From JAQBZY01 sp038117205 (GTDB lineage: Bacteria; Pseudomonadota; Alphaproteobacteria; Rhodospirillales; Casp-alpha2), in the NCBI GenBank assembly GCA_038117205.1, contig JAYOFL010000005.1:1-64000 (forward strand): DNA of 64,000 bases. The letters are read 5' to 3'. Position 1 is the first letter of the stretch, and each line of letters opens with the position of its first letter. The position numbers were made by a program, and so were the translations under genes. Of this stretch, positions 35,409 through 43,093 are shown one piece after another. Under the pieces are notes generated by a model that saw nothing but the letters and a program-made list of their open reading frames with translations, made no database searches and was not told the origin of the DNA.

Positions 35409-36731
35409 CTACTGGGTGAGCCCGGCGGCGGCGGCGGCGCGCTCCCGCGTCCAGGCGTTGTCCGGCAACCGGCCGAGACGCTCCGAGAGCAGCGACTTGG
35501 CGAGCGGATAACGGCCGGACTTCATCGACGCGTCGATCAGCAGCATGGTGAAGAGATCGCGCTGGGCATGCGAGCCGCCCATGCGGTGCAGCGCGTAGCG
35601 GTGCGGCGCCAGCAGATCGACCGCCCGTCCATAGTCGCCGTCACGGTGCGCGAAGATGGCTTCCGCGACGGGCAGGGCGACGTCGTGGGTGACGCGGGCG
35701 TTGTCCTCGTCGGTGCCGGCGTAGGCGCGCATGGCGTCGAGGAGTTCCGCCGCCTTGCCGTTGCCGGCCGCCGAGAGCGCGATGGCGTGATGCACGTCGA
35801 TGAAGGCGAGGATCTGGTCGGTGGTGTGCCGGGCGCACTTTTCCGCCAGCGCCGCCCAGCGGTCGCCGACGTCCTGGCCGTACAGTTCGAGGCGCAGCAG
35901 CAGCGCGGAATCGTTGATGAGGTCGAGATACTCTTCCGACTCGGCGTCCCAGAGGGTCTCGTCGTAGAGCTTGAAGACCTGCTCGAACTCGCCCCGGTCG
36001 AGATGCATCAGCATCCGGTGCCACCAGACGTGATAGCGGAAGTTGTTGGCGTCGACCCAGCCGGCTTCGTTCTTGGTGATCCAGTCGATGCCGGCGTCGG
36101 CGTCGTCGCGCATCTCGTGCACGTGCGCCACGGCGTGAATGGCCCAGGGGTTGCGCTGTTCCAGCTCGACGGCGATCTTGCCGGCGCGGATGGCGCCTTC
36201 GAAATCGTGCGTTTCCTCGCGGCCGAACGCCTCCATGCCCTTGACGAAGGTGTAGCCGGGAACCGACGGCGACCACGCGTACATCCGGCGCAGCACCGTA
36301 TCGCGGAGGTTCTGCCCGTCGCCGGAATAGAAATGCCCATGATGCGCGAGGCGGAGCGCCAGCACGTCCAGGGGATATTCCTCGAGGATTTCCTCCCAGA
36401 CGCGGATGGCCTGGCTCGGCCGGCCGGACGCCCAATGCATCAGCGCGGCGGCGTGGCGCTGTTCGCGCGGTGTCGTCTTGGGGGCGCGGGCGGCGGCCTC
36501 GGCGGCGGCCTTCTGCGCGCGTTCCTTGAGGACGCCCGTCGCCATCAGCATGAAGAAGTACCCCTTCATGATGTTGGCGAGCGGCAGTTCCGGGTCGATC
36601 TCGAGGGCCGCCTTCAAATTCGGCGCGGCGTCCTTCTGGATGCCGAGGTAGGAGGCGACCAGCCTGTCGAAGGCGGCGGCGGCTTCGGCCGACGCGGCGG
36701 TGATTTCGAGACCTCGGCAATCCTTCGGCAT
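35409..36731 (-). CDS. TPR protein resembling eukaryotic TTC38
   Basis: 440-residue soluble tetratricopeptide-like protein. Features of the TTC38-type family are present: an N-terminal AAAAFDRLVASYLGIQKDAAPNLKAALE, then EQRHAAALMHWASGRPSQAIRVWEEILEEYPLDVLALRL, NPWAIHAVAHVHEM and YHVWWHRMLMHLDRG. Conserved His-rich segments (HAVAHVHEM, VWWHRMLMH) are more than simple TPR scaffolding and suggest a possible catalytic or metal site. The start at 36731 follows GGGGGGAG. It is co-oriented with the DnaJ-like gene and divergent from rhodanese. No function is established. Confidence 0.8.
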   Translation of the reverse strand: MPKDCRGLEITAASAEAAAAFDRLVASYLGIQKDAAPNLKAALEIDPELPLANIMKGYFFMLMATGVLKERAQKAAAEAAARAPKTTPREQRHAAALMHWASGRPSQAIRVWEEILEEYPLDVLALRLAHHGHFYSGDGQNLRDTVLRRMYAWSPSVPGYTFVKGMEAFGREETHDFEGAIRAGKIAVELEQRNPWAIHAVAHVHEMRDDADAGIDWITKNEAGWVDANNFRYHVWWHRMLMHLDRGEFEQVFKLYDETLWDAESEEYLDLINDSALLLRLELYGQDVGDRWAALAEKCARHTTDQILAFIDVHHAIALSAAGNGKAAELLDAMRAYAGTDEDNARVTHDVALPVAEAIFAHRDGDYGRAVDLLAPHRYALHRMGGSHAQRDLFTMLLIDASMKSGRYPLAKSLLSERLGRLPDNAWTRERAAAAAGLTQ

Positions 36732-36823
36732 GTGCGGCTCCCCCCTATTTTTACGGTTGGACTTTAGGGCGGCGCACCCTATATGCCAAGCCGTCGAACC
36801 CAACGGGCCTGAGGGGGACCAGC

Positions 36824-37150
36824 ATGACCGACGTGACGGAAATCGACGCCAAGACGGCAAGCGCCTGGGTGTCCGCCGGCGAGGCCGTGCTGGTCGACGT
36901 GCGCGAAGACCAGGAACTGCGCGAGGCCTCCATCGCCGGCGCCGTGCACGTGCCGATGTCGCGCTTCGATCCGGACGCCGTGCCGAAGGGCGACGACGGC
37001 AAGAAGTTTGTCTTCTTCTGCGCGCACGGCATGCGTTCCTATCAGGTGGCGGCGTATCTGCTGCAAAACGAGATGCTGGGCGACGCCTATTCCATGGCCG
37101 GCGGCATCGTCGCCTGGGCGCAGTCCGGCCTGCCGTTCGAGCGGGGGTAG
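36824..37150 (+). CDS. Single-domain rhodanese-like sulfurtransferase
   Basis: 108-residue rhodanese domain. The active-site loop CAHGMR (Cys near residue 66) follows the FVFFC strand, and VLVDVREDQELREASIAGAVHVPMS is the first conserved block. A CxxGxR-type loop of six residues supports sulfur (not arsenate or phosphate) substrates. GAGGGGG lies 7-8 bases upstream of the ATG. Likely a cytosolic thiosulfate or persulfide carrier; SoeABC and TusA in the window give a possible context. Confidence 0.88.
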   Translation: MTDVTEIDAKTASAWVSAGEAVLVDVREDQELREASIAGAVHVPMSRFDPDAVPKGDDGKKFVFFCAHGMRSYQVAAYLLQNEMLGDAYSMAGGIVAWAQSGLPFERG

Positions 37151-37165
37151 ATTTCGGCCCACAGT

Positions 37166-37273
37166 CGTCACCCCGGATTTATTCCAGGGTCCACACTTTG
37201 ACGCACGTGTTGTGTTTGCGAGTGGACCCCGGGACCCTGGATCGGGTCCGGGGCAGGCGAGCCCGGGGTGACG
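37166..37273. repeat. Palindromic GTCACCCCGG family element, copy 5
   Basis: CGTCACCCCGGATTTATTCC at the left end, facing GTCCAC and GTGGACC blocks inside, and CCGGGGTGACG at the right end preceded by GCAGGCGAGC. First of a tandem pair between the convergent rhodanese and tlyA genes. Confidence 0.88.
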
Positions 37274-37303
37274 AGAAGGGGCTGACGTTTCCTCACACTC
37301 AAC

Positions 37304-37411
37304 CGTCACCCCGGATTTATTCCGGGGTCCACAGTTTGGCATACGTCGCGTGTTCGCGAGTTGACCCCGGGACCCCGGATCGGGTCCGGGGCAGGCGAGC
37401 CCGGGGTGACG
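37304..37411. repeat. Palindromic GTCACCCCGG family element, copy 6
   Basis: Second member of the tandem pair, 30 bases after the first, with the same layout and very similar sequence to the 37166 copy. The internal ACGCACGTGTTGTG-like spacer has diverged (ATACGTCGCGTGTTCG). Confidence 0.88.
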
Positions 37412-37428
37412 AGAACGGGCGGGAACGG

Positions 37429-38175
37429 CTAGCCCTTCACCGCCCCGATCAGGAATTCCTTGTTGCCTTCGGGGCCGGTGATCGGGCTCTCGGAAATGCC
37501 GAGCACCCGCCAGCCGGGAAGCGCCGCCAGCCAGTCGCGGATTTCCGAACAGACTTTTTCATGCACCGCCGGGTCGCGCACCACGCCGCCCTTGCCGACG
37601 TTTTCCGGCCCGGCCTCGAACTGCGGCTTGATCAGCGCCACGAGATGCGCGGCCGGCTTGGTGCGGGCGAGGGCGGCCGGCAACACGGTCCTGAGCCCGA
37701 TGAAGCTGGCGTCGCAGACGACCAGATCGACGGGCTCGGGGATTTCCGCTTCGCCGAGGTGCCGGGCGTTGGTCTTTTCCAGCACCACGACGCGGGGATC
37801 GGTGCGGAGCTTCCACGCCAATTGTCCGTGCCCGACGTCGACGGCGTAGACCTTCGCCGCGCCGTTCGCCAACAACACGTCCGTGAAGCCGCCGGTCGAC
37901 GCGCCGACGTCGATGGCGGTCTTGTCCGCCGCGTCGATGCCGAAGGCTTCAAGTCCGTGCGCGAGTTTCAGGCCGCCCCGGCTCACCCACGGATGATCCT
38001 GGCCGCGCACCTCGAGGGCGATGTCGGGCTGAACCTGCTGGCCGGATTTTTCGAGTTTCCGCTCGCAGGAATAGACGAGCCCTGCCATGACGAGGGCCTG
38101 CGCCTTGGCGCGGCTCTCCACGAGGCCCCTGTCGACGAGGAGTTGGTCGAGGCGTCGCTTGCCGGGCTTGCTCAT
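37429..38175 (-). CDS. tlyA: TlyA-family rRNA methyltransferase
   Basis: 248-residue protein with an N-terminal S4 RNA-binding domain (RLDQLLVDRGLVESRAKAQALVMAGLV) and an FtsJ-like methyltransferase domain (IDVGASTGGFTDVLLANGAAKVYAVDVG). TlyA enzymes 2'-O-methylate 16S and 23S rRNA, which in mycobacteria determines capreomycin sensitivity. Last gene of the xseB-ispA-dxs-tlyA operon, 18 bases after dxs, the usual alphaproteobacterial order. Confidence 0.92.
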   Translation of the reverse strand: MSKPGKRRLDQLLVDRGLVESRAKAQALVMAGLVYSCERKLEKSGQQVQPDIALEVRGQDHPWVSRGGLKLAHGLEAFGIDAADKTAIDVGASTGGFTDVLLANGAAKVYAVDVGHGQLAWKLRTDPRVVVLEKTNARHLGEAEIPEPVDLVVCDASFIGLRTVLPAALARTKPAAHLVALIKPQFEAGPENVGKGGVVRDPAVHEKVCSEIRDWLAALPGWRVLGISESPITGPEGNKEFLIGAVKG

Positions 38176-38193
38176 TTGCAGCCCAGTTGAGGA

Positions 38194-40158
38194 TCAGGCC
38201 CGGACGGGCGCGCTCAACTCGCCTGACCGGCCGAGCGCCGCCAGCACGCTGGCGACGATGGAGCGGGCGTCGATGCCGGCCATTTCGTTCTGCTTCTCGG
38301 GCTTGTCCTGCTCGAAGAAGCGGTCGGGCATCATCAGGGCGCGGACCTTGAGGCCGTTTTCCAGCAAGCCTTCGTTCGCCATGAAGGTCAGAACGTGGCT
38401 GCCGAAGCCGCCGACGGCGCCTTCCTCGACGAGGATCAGCACTTCGTGCTCGCGCGCCAGGCGCCGCACCAGATCGGTGTCGATGGGCTTGGCGAACCGC
38501 GCGTCGGCGACGGTGGTGGAGAGGCCCATGGCGGCCAGTTCTTCCGCCGCCTTCAAGGAGTCCTGCAGACGTGTGCCGAGCGACAGGATGGCGACGGACG
38601 AACCTTCGCGGACGATGCGGCCCTTGCCGATTTCCAGCGGCTGGCCCCGTTCCGGCAGATCGACGCCGACGCCTTCGCCGCGCGGATAGCGGAAAGCGGA
38701 CGGACGGTCGTCGATCTCGACGGCGGTGCGGACCGCATGCATCAGTTCCGCCTCGTCGGCGGGGGCCATGATGACGAAGCCCGGCAGCGTCGCCAGATAC
38801 GGCACGTCGAAGGCGCCACAGTGCGTCGAGCCGTCGGCGCCGACGTAGCCGGCGCGGTCGATGGCGAAGCGGACCGGCAGGGACTGGATCGCCACGTCGT
38901 GCACGACCTGATCGTAGGCGCGCTGCAGGAACGTCGAATAGATGGCGCAGAACGGCTTGTAGCCCTCGGTCGCCATGCCGGCGGCGAAGGTGACGCCGTG
39001 TTGTTCGGCGATTCCGACGTCGAAGGAGCGGGCCGGGTAGACGTCGCCGAACTTGTCGACGCCGGTGCCGGACGGCATGGCGGCGGTGATGGCGACGATC
39101 TTGTCGTCGAGCTCGGCTTCCTTAATCAGCGCCTTGGCGAATACGTTGGTGTAGCTCGGCGCATTCGCCTTCGGCTTGTGCTGCTTGCCGGTGACGACGT
39201 CGAACTTGCTGACACCGTGATACTTGTCGGCGGACTGCTCGGCGGGCTCGTAACCGTGTCCCTTCTCGGTGACGACGTGCAGCAGGATCGGGCCCGGCTC
39301 CTTGTCGTCGCGGATGTTCTTCAGGACCGGGATCAGGTGGTCCATGTTGTGGCCGTCGATGGGACCGACGTAATAGAAGCCCAGCTCCTCGAACATGGTG
39401 CCGCCGGTGACCATGCCGCGGGCGTACTCGTCCACCTTCTCGGCGGCGATTTCCAACTGGCGCGGGAACTTCTTGGCGATGTCCTTGGCGAGGTGCCGGA
39501 CGGAACGGAACGACTTCGACGAGATCAGGCGCGACAGGTAGGCGCTCAGGGCGCCGACCGGCGGCGCGATCGACATGTCGTTGTCGTTCAGGATGACGAG
39601 CAGCTTGGAATCCATCGAGCCGGCGTTGTTCATGGCCTCATAGGCCATGCCCGCCGTCATGGCGCCGTCGCCGATGACGGCGATGACGTTGTTGTCGCCG
39701 CCGGACAGATCGCGGGCCACCGCCATGCCGAGGCCGGCGGAAATCGACGTCGAGGAATGCGCCGCGCCGAACGGGTCGTATTCGCTTTCCGTGCGCTTGG
39801 TGAAACCGGAAATGCCGCCGCCCTGGCGCAACGTGCCCATGCGCTCGCGCCGGCCGGTCAGAATCTTGTGCGGATAGCACTGGTGGCCGACGTCCCAGAT
39901 CAGGCGGTCGGCGGGCGTGTTGAAGACGTGGTGGATCGCCACGGTCAGTTCGACGACGCCGAGGCTGGCGCCCAGATGGCCGCCGGTGAAGGAAACCGAG
40001 CGGATCGTATCCTTACGGAGCTCGTCCGCCAGTTGCTTCAACTGGTCCACGTCGAGGCCGCGCATGTCCGCCGGCGAGCGGATCGCGTCGAGCAGCGGAG
40101 TTTCGAATTTATCGTCCAACTGTGAATCCTTCCGATCCGGCGCCGATGCCGGAATCAT
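38194..40158 (-). CDS. dxs: 1-deoxy-D-xylulose-5-phosphate synthase
   Basis: Thiamine-diphosphate enzyme that makes DXP from pyruvate and glyceraldehyde 3-phosphate, the first step of the MEP isoprenoid pathway. 654 residues, full length. ThDP-binding GDGAMTAGMAYEAMNNAG, the GHLGASLGVVELTVAIHHVF region and the transketolase-type YVGADGSTHCGAFDVPYL are intact. It lies between ispA and tlyA in the operon, so precursor supply and prenyl-chain synthesis are co-expressed. Confidence 0.96.
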   Translation of the reverse strand: MIPASAPDRKDSQLDDKFETPLLDAIRSPADMRGLDVDQLKQLADELRKDTIRSVSFTGGHLGASLGVVELTVAIHHVFNTPADRLIWDVGHQCYPHKILTGRRERMGTLRQGGGISGFTKRTESEYDPFGAAHSSTSISAGLGMAVARDLSGGDNNVIAVIGDGAMTAGMAYEAMNNAGSMDSKLLVILNDNDMSIAPPVGALSAYLSRLISSKSFRSVRHLAKDIAKKFPRQLEIAAEKVDEYARGMVTGGTMFEELGFYYVGPIDGHNMDHLIPVLKNIRDDKEPGPILLHVVTEKGHGYEPAEQSADKYHGVSKFDVVTGKQHKPKANAPSYTNVFAKALIKEAELDDKIVAITAAMPSGTGVDKFGDVYPARSFDVGIAEQHGVTFAAGMATEGYKPFCAIYSTFLQRAYDQVVHDVAIQSLPVRFAIDRAGYVGADGSTHCGAFDVPYLATLPGFVIMAPADEAELMHAVRTAVEIDDRPSAFRYPRGEGVGVDLPERGQPLEIGKGRIVREGSSVAILSLGTRLQDSLKAAEELAAMGLSTTVADARFAKPIDTDLVRRLAREHEVLILVEEGAVGGFGSHVLTFMANEGLLENGLKVRALMMPDRFFEQDKPEKQNEMAGIDARSIVASVLAALGRSGELSAPVRA

Positions 40159-40185
40159 GACAATTTGGTTGCCTCGGGACGGGCG

Positions 40186-41073
40186 TTAATGCCGCCTGGT
40201 CACGATGAATTCCGCAAGCCTTTTTAAAAGCTCGCCTTTTTCACCGAAAATTTCAAGGTGTTCCACCGCTTGGCCTGAAAGCAGGTGCGCTTGCTCGCGT
40301 GCCCGCTCGACCCCGAGCAGGGAGACGAAGGTCGCTTTTCCGGCGGCTTCGTCCTTGCCGGTGGCCTTGCCGACCTCGCCCGCGTCGCCCTCGACGTCCA
40401 AAAGATCGTCGGCGATCTGGAAGGCGAGGCCGATGTCGTGCGCGTAGTGCCGCAGCGCATGGCGGGAATGTTCCGACGCCTTGCCGAGGATGGCACCGAA
40501 CTCGCAGGAAACGGCGATCAAGGCCCCGGTCTTCATGCGTTGCAGGCGGGTGATTTCGGGAATGTCGAGCTTGTGGTGCTCGGCCACCAGATCGAGCATC
40601 TGTCCGCCGACCATGCCGGTATCGCCGGACGCCTTGGCGAGCGCGAGGCACAACTCGGCGCGGACAGCGGCGTTGTCGTGCGTTTCCGTCGCCGCCAGCA
40701 CCTCGAACGCCTTGGTCAGGAGCGCGTCGCCGGCGAGGATCGCCGTCGCCTCGTCGAACTGCTTGTGGCACGTCGGCCGGCCGCGCCTGAGATCGTCGTC
40801 GTCCATCGCCGGCAGATCGTCATGCACGAGCGAATAGCAATGCACCATCTCGATCGCCGCCGCCGCTCGGTAGGCACGGCTCTGACTGACACCGAACAGG
40901 CTTGCCGCCTGCGTCACCAGGAACGGTCGGATGCGCTTGCCGCCGCCGAGCGCCGCATATCGCATGGCCTCGATGACGCGCGCCTCCGGCGCTTCGGTCA
41001 GCTTCAGGATATTGTCGAGAACGCCCTCGACCCGGTCGGCGCATTCCTTCAGCGCCGCGTCTAGATCAACCAT
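40186..41073 (-). CDS. ispA: Polyprenyl (farnesyl/geranylgeranyl) diphosphate synthase
   Basis: 295-residue trans-prenyltransferase. The first aspartate-rich motif is DDLPAMDDDDLRRGRPT and the second FQIADDLLDVEGD; GGKRIRPFLV precedes the first. It condenses IPP with allylic diphosphates to C15 (or C20). The product length cannot be fixed by eye. The start at 41073 (MVDLDAALKEC) lies 14 bases after xseB stop. It acts downstream of Dxs in the same operon. Confidence 0.94.
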   Translation of the reverse strand: MVDLDAALKECADRVEGVLDNILKLTEAPEARVIEAMRYAALGGGKRIRPFLVTQAASLFGVSQSRAYRAAAAIEMVHCYSLVHDDLPAMDDDDLRRGRPTCHKQFDEATAILAGDALLTKAFEVLAATETHDNAAVRAELCLALAKASGDTGMVGGQMLDLVAEHHKLDIPEITRLQRMKTGALIAVSCEFGAILGKASEHSRHALRHYAHDIGLAFQIADDLLDVEGDAGEVGKATGKDEAAGKATFVSLLGVERAREQAHLLSGQAVEHLEIFGEKGELLKRLAEFIVTRRH

Positions 41074-41087
41074 CCGCCAAACTCCGT

Positions 41088-41357
41088 TCAGGCGTCGTCC
41101 AAGGGTTCGGCCGAAATCGCGCCGCCGGCGCCGACCGTGATCTTCTCGATCCGCGCCTCGGCTTCCTTCAGCTTGGCCTCGCAATGCTTCTTCAGGTGGA
41201 CGCCCCGGGTGTAATGGGTGATCGAGGCTTCGAGGTCGCCTTCGCCGGTTTCCAGTTCGCGCACTATGTCCTCGAGTTCCGCCAGCGCGTCCTCGAAGCT
41301 CATCTTGCGGATGTCCGCCGGGATCTCGTCCGTGCCGGCGGCTTTTTCCTTGGCCAT
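41088..41357 (-). CDS. xseB: Exodeoxyribonuclease VII small subunit
   Basis: 89-residue small subunit that wraps the XseA catalytic subunit in the single-strand exonuclease. The helical core reads SFEDALAELEDIVRELETGEGDLEASITHYTRGVHLKKHCEAKLKEAEARIEKI, with the conserved E-x-L-E-x-I-V pattern. First gene of the isoprenoid operon, as in many alphaproteobacteria. The xseA gene is not in the window. Confidence 0.94.
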   Translation of the reverse strand: MAKEKAAGTDEIPADIRKMSFEDALAELEDIVRELETGEGDLEASITHYTRGVHLKKHCEAKLKEAEARIEKITVGAGGAISAEPLDDA

Positions 41358-41450
41358 GGGCCTGCCTTTGCGTCCTGGGTCGAAGGGCGGCGCAGTCTAC
41401 GCATGTGCGCCTACAGGGGCAAGTATCGGTTCGGCCGATTTTTCGGGCCG

Positions 41451-42038
41451 TCAGCCGAACAAATCCGCCTGTTTCGGGGGCTCCGGCGTCTCCTCGTCGG
41501 CGGCAAGCGGACCGGCATACGGCGTGAGCAGCGGACGGACGTCGCCGAATGAAAGCGCCGGGTCGAGCCAGCGGGTCATGCCGTCCGGGTCCAGGATCAC
41601 CGGCATGCGGTCGTGCACGTGCTGGATGGCGGGCGACGGCGCGCAGGTGACGATGGTGAATCGCTCCCCGTCGATCAGTCCGGCGAAGGCGACGACGGGC
41701 CGGTCCGGAGCATGGATGCGGTTCTTCCGCTTCTTGCCGGTCTCGTCCGTCCGCCATTCGAAATAGGCGCTGGCCGCTACGATGCAGCGGTTTTCCAGGT
41801 GCGGCCGGAAGGTCGGCTTTTCCGCCAGGGTCTCCGCGCGGGCGTTGATGAGCGGGCTCTTCGACCAGTCGACGGCGAACCCCCAGGTGAGCAGTTCGGC
41901 CCGCCCGCCCGGCCGCACCGTCAGCGCGGCGTCGGTCGGCCGGACCTCGTATTTGTTCGGCACCGGCGGGACCTGCGCCAGGGAAAGGGCGGCGGCGAGA
42001 TCGCGGGGCCGGGCGTTTAGTTCGAAGCGCGAGCACAT
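41451..42038 (-). CDS. SOS-response-associated peptidase family protein (YedK/HMCES-like)
   Basis: 195-residue abasic-site sensor. Cys2 (MCSRFE), the residue that forms a thiazolidine crosslink with abasic DNA in this family, is exposed after Met removal. The other active-site parts are NARAET, SAYFEWR (Glu) and the His in HVHDRMPVIL. It should protect single-stranded abasic sites. It stands alone, divergent from the SDR gene, with a palindromic repeat in the gap. Confidence 0.92.
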   Translation of the reverse strand: MCSRFELNARPRDLAAALSLAQVPPVPNKYEVRPTDAALTVRPGGRAELLTWGFAVDWSKSPLINARAETLAEKPTFRPHLENRCIVAASAYFEWRTDETGKKRKNRIHAPDRPVVAFAGLIDGERFTIVTCAPSPAIQHVHDRMPVILDPDGMTRWLDPALSFGDVRPLLTPYAGPLAADEETPEPPKQADLFG

Positions 42039-42133
42039 GGGGCGGCATTGAACGGGCTGGCGGCGGCGGGATCAAGGCAGAGGCAACTCAATCGTCACTT
42101 CGGGCTCGTCCACTCGGGCTGCCTTGCTCGTCC

Positions 42134-42240
42134 CGTCACCCCGGGCTCGTCCCGGGGTCCACACTTAGACAACCCCCGTGACGCAACGAGTGGACCCCGG
42201 ACCCCGGATTTAATCCGGGGCGGGTAAATCCGGGGTGACG
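42134..42240. repeat. Palindromic GTCACCCCGG family element, copy 7
   Basis: Begins CGTCACCCCGGGCTCGTCCC and ends CCGGGGTGACG, with facing GGTCCACAC and GTGGACCCC blocks. It is the only copy in a divergent gap, between the YedK-like and SDR genes. Confidence 0.85.
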
Positions 42241-42339
42241 GGGAGGGGCTAATTTGCCGGTACCCGAAATGATAACAGTTACCCTGGGTCGTCCCGCCCA
42301 ACCCTTTAAAGGGGCGTGGCTTTCCGATACCTTGCCGCC

Positions 42340-43086
42340 ATGAGCGAAACGCCTGAACGCAAGACCGTCGTCATCACCGGGGCCAGCCGCGGCATCGGCC
42401 ACCATACGGCGCGCATGTTCCTGGAGCGCGGCTGGCGGATCATCACGTGCTCGCGTGACGACACGCCGGCCGAATGCAAGCGCGATCCCAATTGGACCTG
42501 CCACATTCCGACCGATCTCGGCGATGACGCCAGCGTCGCCAACTTCATCGAGAAGGCGAACCTCGCCCTCGACGGCGGGCCGCTGCACGGCCTCGTCAAC
42601 AACGCCGGCATGTCGCCGAAGACGCCCTACAAGGAACGGCTCGGCGTGCTGAACGGCGATTTGGACGCCTGGCACGACGTGTTCGAGCTCAATTTCTTCG
42701 CGCCCTTGAAGCTGTCGCGCGGCTTCGCCGCCGCCCTGCACCGGGGCCAGGGCGCCATCGTCAACGTCACCTCCATCGCCGGACATTTCATTCATCCGTT
42801 CGCCGGCTCCGCCTATTCGATTTCGAAAACGGCGCTCTCCGGTTTGACCCGTGAGATGGCGAACGAGTTCGCCGAACTCGGCGTCCGCGTCAACGCGGTC
42901 GCGCCCGGCGAGATCGAGACGGAAATGGTCGGCCCGGAATACGAAATGCTGATTCCGCGCATTCCCCTGCAGCGGATGGGCTCGCCCGCCGACGTCGCCG
43001 GCACCATTCACTACCTCTGCTCCGACGATTCCAGATACGTCACCGGCACCGAGATTTGGGTGACCGGCGGCCAGCACCTGTTCTGA
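42340..43086 (+). CDS. Short-chain dehydrogenase/reductase
   Basis: 248-residue classical SDR. Nucleotide motif TGASRGIG (about residues 13-20), NNAG in GLVNNAGMS, and catalytic Ser plus Tyr-Ser-Ile-Ser-Lys in SAYSISKTAL. The C-terminal VTGTEIWVTGGQHLF is typical. It is NAD(P)-dependent; the substrate cannot be named. ATG 42340 was preferred; GTG 42316 with AAAGGGG just before it is a possible upstream start. The stop lies 8 bases before the glycosyltransferase gene, suggesting co-transcription. Confidence 0.85.
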   Translation: MSETPERKTVVITGASRGIGHHTARMFLERGWRIITCSRDDTPAECKRDPNWTCHIPTDLGDDASVANFIEKANLALDGGPLHGLVNNAGMSPKTPYKERLGVLNGDLDAWHDVFELNFFAPLKLSRGFAAALHRGQGAIVNVTSIAGHFIHPFAGSAYSISKTALSGLTREMANEFAELGVRVNAVAPGEIETEMVGPEYEMLIPRIPLQRMGSPADVAGTIHYLCSDDSRYVTGTEIWVTGGQHLF

Positions 43087-43093
43087 CCGTCCC

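Noticed and set aside
30659..42240. CRISPR array or insertion-sequence ends, suggested by repeated palindromes
   Set aside because: The copies are scattered, not evenly spaced with unique spacers, carry no transposase and create no clear target-site duplications.
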